This document shows, piece after piece, positions 56,966 to 64,000 of a stretch of 64,000 bases of DNA. Below the pieces are notes generated by a model. That model ran no database searches. It saw only the letters and a list, made by a program, of their open reading frames with translations, and was not told where the DNA came from. Numbering within the stretch: position 1 is the first letter of the stretch; each line of letters starts with the position of its first letter. A program made the translations under genes and the position numbers. This DNA comes from Plantibacter sp. PA-3-X8. Lineage in GTDB: Bacteria; Actinomycetota; Actinomycetes; Actinomycetales; Microbacteriaceae. Location: contig NZ_CP033107.1 of NCBI RefSeq assembly GCF_003856975.1, positions 3,038,001-3,102,000 on the forward strand, in the 5' to 3' direction.

Positions 56966-57397
56966 CTAGAAGAGTCCGGGGATCACCTCCTCGGCGGTCT
57001 CGGAGAAGACGCTCTCCTGTTCGGCGAGGTAGGACTCCCATGCCTCGGCGTCCCAGATCTCCGCGCGGCTGCCGGCGCCGATGACCACGAGGTCGCGGCT
57101 GAGCCCGGCGTACTGGCGGAGGTTGGACGGAATGGTCACGCGGTGCTGCTTGTCGGGGGTCTCGGCGCTCGCTCCGGAGAGGAACACGCGCAGGTAGTCG
57201 CGAGCCTGCTTGCTGGTGACCGGAGCCTGGCGGATCTTCTCGTGGAGCGCCTCGAACTCCCGCGTGCTGAAGACGTAGATGCAGTGCTCCTGGCCTCGAG
57301 TCATGACGACCCCGCCGGAGAGCTCATCGCGGAACTTCGCCGGCAGGATGATGCGGCCTTTTTCGTCGAGTTTGGGGGCGTGACTACCGAGGAACAT
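56966..57397 (-). CDS. mraZ: Transcriptional regulator MraZ
   Basis: A 143-residue AbrB-like DNA-binding protein with two MraZ repeats. Each holds a DxxxR motif: [17 protein letters not shown] near residue 10 and [18 protein letters not shown] near 82. It forms a ring and represses its own division-cluster promoter. ATG 57397 is used; an upstream open extension is not supported. It is the first gene of the cluster. Confidence 0.95.
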   Translation of the reverse strand: MFLGSHAPKLDEKGRIILPAKFRDELSGGVVMTRGQEHCIYVFSTREFEALHEKIRQAPVTSKQARDYLRVFLSGASAETPDKQHRVTIPSNLRQYAGLSRDLVVIGAGSRAEIWDAEAWESYLAEQESVFSETAEEVIPGLF

Positions 57398-57441
57398 ACG
57401 CCCCCGCCCCCAATCGTTCTGGCCAACATCTTGGTTGGGCT

Positions 57442-57465
57442 CCACTTTACTCCACTTTGCACCAC
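57442..57465 (-). promoter_or_regulatory. MraZ-type operator: three GTGG direct repeats at 10-bp spacing
   Basis: On the minus strand GTGG occurs at 57462-57465, 57452-57455 and 57442-57445, exactly 10 bases apart, two of them as AAAGTGGAG. This matches the known MraZ-box design (GTGG-type direct repeats, one per helical turn) and sits 45-70 bases upstream of mraZ, so autoregulation is likely. Confidence 0.7.
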
Positions 57466-57505
57466 CGATGCAGCACATTCCCCCACATTGGACCATTTGC
57501 TCATG

Positions 57506-57537
57506 AAAAAACCCCGCAAAGTCAGGACTCTGCGGGG
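57506..57537 (-). terminator. Intrinsic terminator of the DUF3040 gene
   Basis: A 12-bp stem with one mismatch (57512-57523 with 57526-57537) is followed on the minus strand by six T. It insulates the mraZ promoter from the upstream gene. Confidence 0.85.
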
Positions 57538-57597
57538 TGGAGGGAAATGGAGGGGTTTTGCCATACTCGGGACGATCAGGGAGGGCCCGAAACGACG

Positions 57598-57629
57598 AAA
57601 CGGGGCCGATCCGAAGATCGGCCCCGTTT
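57598..57629. terminator. Second hairpin downstream of the DUF3040 gene
   Basis: A perfect 14-bp stem (57598-57611 with 57616-57629) and a 4-base loop, with AAA/TTT at the base. It probably acts in tandem with the T-tract terminator nearby. Confidence 0.7.
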
Positions 57630-57711
57630 GGAGTCGTGGTGCGGCGGCGCCGCGAGGGAGGGAAGTGGAGTCAGGTGGCCGACCGAGGAGCGACCAGGAG
57701 ACCGGGCCTCG

Positions 57712-58086
57712 CTACCGCTCGTCGCCCGACTGGCGCTTGTCCCAGCGGTCGTTGAAGCGGTCCATCAGACGCGAGGACTTCTGTCCTGCCGGCGCAGCCT
57801 GACGAGGTCGCGGCTGTTCGAGTGGAGCCCGGGTCGGCTTCGTCGCCACGAGCACGCCCGTGAGCATGATCGCGAACCCGAGCAGACCGACGATGGGCTG
57901 CTGGATCACGACTCCGAGCACGAGGCCGATCGCCCCGACCACCGCGATGAGGGAGCCGAGCGCGATTCCGCGGTAACTCGGTTTGCCCGCGCCAGCGCTG
58001 ACCTTGGAGACGAAATCGGCATCGCTGCGGTAGAGGTGGCGTTCCATCTCATCGAGGAGCCGTTGCTCCTGCTCTGAAAGTGGCAT
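57712..58086 (-). CDS. DUF3040 membrane protein
   Basis: A 124-residue actinobacterial protein. The N terminus MPLSEQEQRLLDEMERHLY is the DUF3040 signature, followed by two hydrophobic helices (about 42-62 and 64-84) and a basic tail. Its position just upstream of mraZ is conserved in actinobacteria (mycobacterial Rv2169c area), but the function is unknown. GAGGGG precedes the ATG by six bases. Confidence 0.87.
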   Translation of the reverse strand: MPLSEQEQRLLDEMERHLYRSDADFVSKVSAGAGKPSYRGIALGSLIAVVGAIGLVLGVVIQQPIVGLLGFAIMLTGVLVATKPTRAPLEQPRPRQAAPAGQKSSRLMDRFNDRWDKRQSGDER

Positions 58087-58149
58087 CTGATTCCCCTCAA
58101 GGTCACACGACGCGACGTTGTTGATCGAGTCTAGCCACCGAAGCATGAC

Positions 58150-58155
58150 TAGGCT
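58150..58155 (+). promoter_or_regulatory. Putative -10 element (TAGGCT) of leaderless polyprenyl synthase gene
   Basis: TAGGCT, six bases, then the GTG start, with no ribosome binding site. A TTGATC lies 23 bases upstream, too far for a normal -35. Confidence 0.4.
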
Positions 58156-58161
58156 AGGTGC

Positions 58162-59262
58162 GTGATCGAAAGCAATGAACTCGCCACCCTGGTGGGCCGC
58201 GGGCTCTCCGACTTTCTCTCCTCGCGAAGCTCCATTGTCGCGCAGATCGGCCCGGAGCTCTCCCCGTTCCTCGACTTCTCCCGGGAATTTCTCAGCGGTG
58301 GGAAGCGGTTCCGAGCACAGTTCTGCTTCCGGGGCTGGCAGGCCGTCTCGACCGGGAGGCACGCCAGCGGCCAGGGCGGCCTCGAGACCGTCATCGCGAC
58401 GTGTGGAGCACTCGAGCTGTTCCACGCCGCGGCGCTCGTCCACGACGACATCATCGACAACTCCGACACCCGCCGGGGTGCACCGTCGGCTCACGTCTCC
58501 TTCGCGGAGTTGCACCGTCGCAGCCGATGGGACGGCGACCCGACCACCTTCGGCACCGGAGCCGCCACACTCCTCGGCGACCTGCTCCTCGGCTGGAGCG
58601 ACGAACTCCTCGACGACGGACTCGACCAGCTGGACGACCGCACCGCCGCTCGCGCAGCGCGGGCCGAGTTCAACCGGATGCGGACCGAGGTCACGGCCGG
58701 CCAGTACCTCGACATCCTCGAGGAGCGCGCCTGGCGCGACGCCGCCGACGACGAACAGCGCCGCCGGGCCGAGCGCGTCCTGATCTTCAAATCGGCCAAG
58801 TACAGCATCGAGTCCCCGCTCGCGCTCGGGGCGCTCCTCGGTGGCGGGAACGAGCAGCAGCTCGCGTCGCTCCGCGGGTACGGCCTCCCCCTCGGCATCG
58901 CCTTCCAGCTGCGCGACGACCTCCTCGGCGTCTACGGCGATCCCGCCGTGACCGGCAAGCCGAGTGGCGACGACCTCCGCGAAGGGAAGCGAACCATCCT
59001 CATCGCGCTCACGAGGGAGGCCCTCCAGCCGGGCGCGCGCGCCATCCTCGACGAGCTGCTCGGGGATCCCGAACTCGACGACGACCAGATCGGCCTGCTC
59101 CAAGCGACCATCCGCGACAGCGGGGCCGTCGACCAGGTGGAGAAGCTCATCCAGGACCACGTCGCGCGGGCGCTCTCCGCATTGGGCGAGGCTCCGATCA
59201 ACGACGACGCCCGGGCCCACCTGCGCGGCCTCGCGGTCGCGGTCGCACGCCGCGAGACCTGA
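58162..59262 (+). CDS. Polyprenyl diphosphate synthase (trans-isoprenyl type)
   Basis: A 366-residue trans-prenyltransferase that makes isoprenoid diphosphates from IPP and an allylic primer. The two Asp-rich motifs are VHDDIIDNSDTRRG and QLRDDLLGVYGD; GGKRFRAQF is the substrate loop. Product length cannot be read from the sequence: GGPP, or a longer chain for menaquinone or the undecaprenyl carrier. In mycobacteria the equivalent position beside Rv2175c holds idsA2. The GTG start is assigned from the -10 spacing and the typical N terminus. Confidence 0.9.
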   Translation: MIESNELATLVGRGLSDFLSSRSSIVAQIGPELSPFLDFSREFLSGGKRFRAQFCFRGWQAVSTGRHASGQGGLETVIATCGALELFHAAALVHDDIIDNSDTRRGAPSAHVSFAELHRRSRWDGDPTTFGTGAATLLGDLLLGWSDELLDDGLDQLDDRTAARAARAEFNRMRTEVTAGQYLDILEERAWRDAADDEQRRRAERVLIFKSAKYSIESPLALGALLGGGNEQQLASLRGYGLPLGIAFQLRDDLLGVYGDPAVTGKPSGDDLREGKRTILIALTREALQPGARAILDELLGDPELDDDQIGLLQATIRDSGAVDQVEKLIQDHVARALSALGEAPINDDARAHLRGLAVAVARRET

Positions 59263-59281
59263 GCCGTCCGGCTCGGACGGC
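59263..59281. terminator. Hairpin between convergent polyprenyl synthase and Rv2175c-like genes
   Basis: An 8-bp perfect stem (GCCGTCCG/CGGACGGC) with a 3-base loop directly after the synthase stop. It is short, so termination is only probable. Confidence 0.5.
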
Positions 59282-59287
59282 GCGGGA

Positions 59288-59629
59288 TCAGGCGAGCGCC
59301 TGAGCCACCCGGCGCACCTCGGAACGACGTCCCTCGCGGAGGGCTTGGATCGGCGAGGTCCCGATCGCGTCGTCGTCCTCGAGCATCCAGACCATTGCGG
59401 CCTCATCGTCGAAGCCGTTGTCGGACAGCAGCGTGAGCGTGCCGCGCAGGTTGTGCACCGGCCCGCCGTCCGCGATGAACGACGACGGCACCTGCAGCAC
59501 GCCGTCACGTCGGACGGCGAGGAGGTCGCGCTCCTCGAGGTACTGGCGGATGCGGCGGATCGGCAGCCCGAGTTCGGTCGCCAGATCGGGAAGGGTGAAC
59601 CACACGAGTTCGGAATTCTGCTCAGTCAC
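59288..59629 (-). CDS. Rv2175c-like HTH DNA-binding protein
   Basis: A 113-residue protein with a winged HTH/MerR-like N terminus (WFTLPDLATELGLPIRRIRQ, then YLEERDLLAVRRDG) and a C-terminal helical domain seen in mycobacterial Rv2175c. There the protein binds DNA and is phosphorylated by the adjacent kinase PknL. The same divergent gene pair is present here, which supports a kinase-substrate link. GTG 59629 is chosen as it gives the family N terminus. Confidence 0.85.
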   Translation of the reverse strand: MTEQNSELVWFTLPDLATELGLPIRRIRQYLEERDLLAVRRDGVLQVPSSFIADGGPVHNLRGTLTLLSDNGFDDEAAMVWMLEDDDAIGTSPIQALREGRRSEVRRVAQALA

Positions 59630-59747
59630 GCACAGCAGTCTGCCACGACCGCGCTCCGCTCGGCGCCGTCGGATCGCGTTCGGGTAACGATCCAGGCACC
59701 TCGCCGCCCTCCCGGGGTGTTGACAGCTCTTCGCGCTCGACGTTCCA

Positions 59748-59753
59748 TACACT
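59748..59753 (+). promoter_or_regulatory. Putative -10 element (TACACT) of leaderless kinase gene
   Basis: TACACT is followed by six bases and the GTG start. A perfect TTGACA occurs at 59720-59725, but 22 bases away, so its role is doubtful. Confidence 0.45.
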
Positions 59754-59759
59754 CGACTG

Positions 59760-61706
<1,947 letters not shown>

Positions 61707-61742
61707 CCACGGCGAAGCGCGATCCACCCACGCAGCTGCCAG

Positions 61743-61786
61743 ACGACGAAGCGCCCATGCCGAACCCGGCATGGGCGCTTCGTCGT
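61743..61786. terminator. Bidirectional terminator between kinase and DAHP synthase genes
   Basis: A perfect 20-bp stem (61743-61762 with 61767-61786) and AACC loop, between convergent gene ends. It is the longest perfect stem with a separate loop in the window. Confidence 0.88.
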
Positions 61787-61793
61787 GTGAGAC

Positions 61794-63167
61794 CTACTTC
61801 GCGGCGGCGAGCTCCTCCGCCACGAGGAAGGCGAGCTCGAGCGACTGCATGTGGTTGAGGCGCGGATCGCACAGCGACTCGTACCGCGTCGCCAGGGTCG
61901 CCTCGTCGATCTGCTCGGAGCCACCGAGGCATTCGGTGACGTCGTCGCCGGTGAGCTCGACGTGGATGCCTCCCGGGTGCGTCCCTGCGGCGCGGTGGGC
62001 TTCGAAGAACCCCTTGACCTCGTCCACGACGTCGTCGAAGCGGCGCGTCTTGTAGCCGGTGGGCGTCGTGAGTCCGTTGCCGTGCATCGGATCGGTGACC
62101 CACAGCGGCGTCGCGTCGGCACCCTTGATCGCCTCGAGCAGCGGAGGCAGGGCGTCCCTGATCTTGCCCGCACCCATCCGCGTGATGAACGTCAGGCGCC
62201 CGGGCTCGCGCTCGGGGTCGAGCTTGTCGATGAGACGCAGCATGTCGTCGGCCGAGGTGGTGGGGCCGAGCTTCACGCCGATCGGGTTGCGCACGCGCGA
62301 CAGGAAGTCCACGTGCGCGCCGTCGAGCTCACGGGTCCGCTCACCGATCCACACGAAGTGGGCCGAGGTGTTGTACGGCGTCCCGGTCCGCGAGTCGATC
62401 CGCGTCATCGGTCGCTCGTAGTCCATGAGCAGCGCCTCGTGGCTCGAGTAGAACTCCACACCGCGCAGCTGGTCGAAGTCGGCTCCGGCCGCCTCCATGA
62501 ACTTGATCGCACGATCGATGTCGCGCGCCAGTCCCTCGTACCGGTGGTTCACCGGGTTGGCGGCGAACCCCTTGTTCCAGCTGTGGACCTCGCGGAGGTC
62601 GGCGAACCCGCCCTGGGTGAACGCCCGGATGAGGTTCAGCGTCGATGCGGAGGTGTGGTAACCCTTGACGAGCCGAGCGGGGTCGGCCGTGCGCGACTCC
62701 GGGGTGAAGTCGTAGCCGTTGACGATGTCGCCGCGGTAGGCGGGCAGGGTGACGTCGCCCCGCGTCTCGGAGTCGTTGGAGCGCGGCTTGGCGAACTGCC
62801 CGGCCATCCGGCCCATCTTGACGACCGGCATCGACGCACCGTACGTGAGCACGACGGCCATCTGCAGGACCGTCTTCACACGGTTGCGGATCTGCTCGGC
62901 CGTCGCACCGGCGAAGGTCTCCGCGCAGTCGCCGCCCTGGAGCAGGAATGCATTGCCGCTCGCCGCCCGGGCCAACCGGTCGCGCAGGATGTCGACCTCG
63001 CCGGCGAAGACGAGCGGAGGGAGCGTCGCGAGTTCGGCGGAGGCACGCGCCACCGCGGCCTGGTCCGGCCATGACGGCTGCTGCTTGATCGGCAGCTCAC
63101 GCCAATAGTCCAGTCCGGCGATCACCGAGGGTTCGGCCATGACGACTGGTTCTGTAGCGTGGGACAC
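61794..63167 (-). CDS. 3-deoxy-7-phosphoheptulonate synthase, class II
   Basis: A 457-residue class II (plant/mycobacterial AroG type) enzyme that condenses PEP and erythrose 4-phosphate, the first step of aromatic synthesis. The metal ligands are visible: Cys in LQGGDCAETF, His in TDPMHGN, Glu in HVELTGDDV and Asp in LCDPRLNHMQ. RMAGQFAKPRS is the substrate-binding loop. The GTG has AGGAAA upstream. It is separated by 92 nt from the acyltransferase gene, in the order seen in mycobacteria. Confidence 0.95.
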   Translation of the reverse strand: MSHATEPVVMAEPSVIAGLDYWRELPIKQQPSWPDQAAVARASAELATLPPLVFAGEVDILRDRLARAASGNAFLLQGGDCAETFAGATAEQIRNRVKTVLQMAVVLTYGASMPVVKMGRMAGQFAKPRSNDSETRGDVTLPAYRGDIVNGYDFTPESRTADPARLVKGYHTSASTLNLIRAFTQGGFADLREVHSWNKGFAANPVNHRYEGLARDIDRAIKFMEAAGADFDQLRGVEFYSSHEALLMDYERPMTRIDSRTGTPYNTSAHFVWIGERTRELDGAHVDFLSRVRNPIGVKLGPTTSADDMLRLIDKLDPEREPGRLTFITRMGAGKIRDALPPLLEAIKGADATPLWVTDPMHGNGLTTPTGYKTRRFDDVVDEVKGFFEAHRAAGTHPGGIHVELTGDDVTECLGGSEQIDEATLATRYESLCDPRLNHMQSLELAFLVAEELAAAK

Positions 63168-63259
63168 GGATTTCCTGTTTCTCTTCGACCGGACGCGCTC
63201 CGGAGCCCGCCCGGAAGGGGGAACGGACCGCGATCGCGGCCCGGTTTTTCAGCTTAGCG

Positions 63260-63943
63260 TCACGCCGACGCGGCGCGCTCCTTGACGCTCGTGGCGTAGA
63301 CGTCGCGATAGTCCTGGCCCGAGAGCTTGCGGAGCTCGACCATCAACTCGTCCGTGACGCTGCGGAGGATGAAGCGGTCCCCCTCCATACCCTCGAACCG
63401 CGAGAAGTCGAGCGGCTTGCCGATGACGATCCCGATCCGACGGATCCGGGGCAGCTTCGTGCCGATGGGCATGACCTTCTCGGTGTCGATCATCGCGACG
63501 GGGACGATGGGGACCCCGGCCTCGAGCACCATCCGCGCGACCCCGGTGCGGCCTCGGTACATCGTCCCGTCGGGACTGCGCGTGCCTTCCGGGTAGATCC
63601 CGAGCAGGTGACCGCCGCCGAGGACCGCGAGTCCGGTGTTGAGCGAGGCTTCGGAGGCCTTGCCTCCCGACCGGTCGATCGGGAGTTGCCCCGTGCCGAG
63701 CATGAAGGTCTTCGTGGCCCAGCCGCCGAAGCCCTTGCCGCGGAAGTACTCGCTCTTGGCCAGGAAGGAGATCCGCCGATCGACGCACAGCGGGAGGATC
63801 ACCGAGTCGATGAAGGACAGGTGGTTGCTGGCGATGATCGCGCCGCCGTGCTCCGGGATGTTCTCGGCGCCGATCACCCACGGCCGGAAGATCGACTTCA
63901 GGATCGGGCCGGCGACCAGGTACTTCATGAACCAGTAGAACAT
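63260..63943 (-). CDS. 1-acyl-glycerol-3-phosphate acyltransferase-like protein (PlsC family)
   Basis: A 227-residue membrane-associated acyltransferase. The catalytic block is NHLSFIDS (NHx4D) and the acceptor-phosphate motif is YPEGTRSPDG. One N-terminal hydrophobic segment (FYWFMKYLVAGPILKSIF) anchors it. It probably makes phosphatidic acid for membrane lipids; an alternative is acylation of a glycolipid. GGAGG precedes the ATG. Confidence 0.9.
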   Translation of the reverse strand: MFYWFMKYLVAGPILKSIFRPWVIGAENIPEHGGAIIASNHLSFIDSVILPLCVDRRISFLAKSEYFRGKGFGGWATKTFMLGTGQLPIDRSGGKASEASLNTGLAVLGGGHLLGIYPEGTRSPDGTMYRGRTGVARMVLEAGVPIVPVAMIDTEKVMPIGTKLPRIRRIGIVIGKPLDFSRFEGMEGDRFILRSVTDELMVELRKLSGQDYRDVYATSVKERAASA

Positions 63944-63969
63944 CGTGCTCCTCCGTCTTGCCGTCGTCG

Positions 63970-64000
63970 TCAGCCGAGGACGAGGGCGCTCCTGGCGAGA
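63970..64000 (-). CDS. C-terminal end of next gene, possibly ROK-family glucokinase (partial)
   Basis: On the minus strand a frame entering from the right edge encodes LARSALVLG before a TGA. In related actinobacteria a ROK glucokinase often precedes the acyltransferase. Only nine residues are visible, so both the frame and the identity are tentative. Confidence 0.3.
   Translation of the reverse strand, partial: LARSALVLG

Larger units (their letters stand above)
57398..57711. other. Division-cluster control region and upstream terminators
   Basis: These 314 bases hold no gene. Moving along the minus strand they contain a hairpin (57598-57629), a T-tract terminator (57506-57537) that ends transcription of the DUF3040 gene, the MraZ boxes, and the mraZ leader with a G-rich segment before the start codon. 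Confidence 0.65.

Noticed and set aside
63200..63250. Terminator in the gap between the acyltransferase and DAHP synthase genes
   Set aside because: A short CCGCGATCGCGG palindrome followed by TTTTT points along the + strand, where no gene ends. On the minus strand it lacks a T-tract.

Overview
The window is about 68-70% G+C core chromosome of a high-GC Gram-positive, most likely a Microbacteriaceae-type actinobacterium. The reasons are RbpA, HelY, SepF, DivIVA/Wag31, a diheme QcrC, no FtsA in the division cluster, four-base ATGA/GTGA gene overlaps, and a MurE specificity loop that is not the usual DNPR type. Much of the gene order matches mycobacterial blocks known from the family literature (trpD/ctaE-qcrCAB, wag31-yggT-sepF-yggS-ftsZ...rsmH-mraZ, idsA-like/Rv2175c/pknL/aroG/acyltransferase). 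I saw no prophage, insertion sequence, CRISPR array, tRNA or rRNA.

Layout. 0-4 kb: tail of a probable tatC, the Ski2-like helicase helY and the apolipoprotein N-acyltransferase lnt, all translationally coupled. 4-9 kb: rbpA, a glycerophosphodiesterase with an SPFH/NfeD pair, an atypical SDR and an HdeD-like membrane protein. 8.7-10.9 kb: a UvrA-like double ABC ATPase broken by an out-of-frame internal deletion. 11-15.6 kb: a response regulator, histidine kinase and ABC-2 exporter, with a divergent TetR regulator. 16-18.3 kb: the PTS-type dihydroxyacetone kinase operon dhaKLM. 18.4-28.2 kb: trpD, then the aerobic respiratory chain in two blocks (ctaE-qcrC-qcrA-qcrB forward; ctaC-ctaD-ctaF plus a GNAT gene reverse), separated by about 0.7 kb of non-coding repeats. 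28.3-39.8 kb: erpA, an M20 dipeptidase, a DUF3043 protein, pyrD, nrdR, hisD, dnaE, a pseudouridine synthase, lspA and divIVA. 39.9-57.4 kb: the division and cell wall cluster read in reverse (mraZ, rsmH, ftsL-like, ftsI, murE, murF, mraY, murD, ftsW, murG, murC, ftsQ, ftsZ, yggS, sepF, yggT). 57.7-64 kb: a DUF3040 protein, a polyprenyl diphosphate synthase, an Rv2175c-like protein, a PASTA Ser/Thr kinase, class II DAHP synthase and an acyltransferase.

How the genes work together. MurC/D/E/F, MraY and MurG build lipid II; FtsW and FtsI polymerise and cross-link it at the septum organised by FtsZ, SepF, FtsQ and the FtsL-like protein, while DivIVA directs polar growth and a PASTA kinase probably senses wall fragments. 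Lnt and LspA are the two lipoprotein-processing enzymes; CtaC is itself a predicted lipoprotein. ErpA supplies Fe-S clusters to proteins such as the Rieske subunit.

Regulatory signals read directly include a 16/19 match to the DtxR/IdeR iron box upstream of ctaE, three GTGG boxes at 10-bp spacing upstream of mraZ, a SigR-like promoter upstream of rbpA, and a recurring -10 element placed 6-7 nt before the start codon of seven genes without a well-placed Shine-Dalgarno, which suggests leaderless transcripts.
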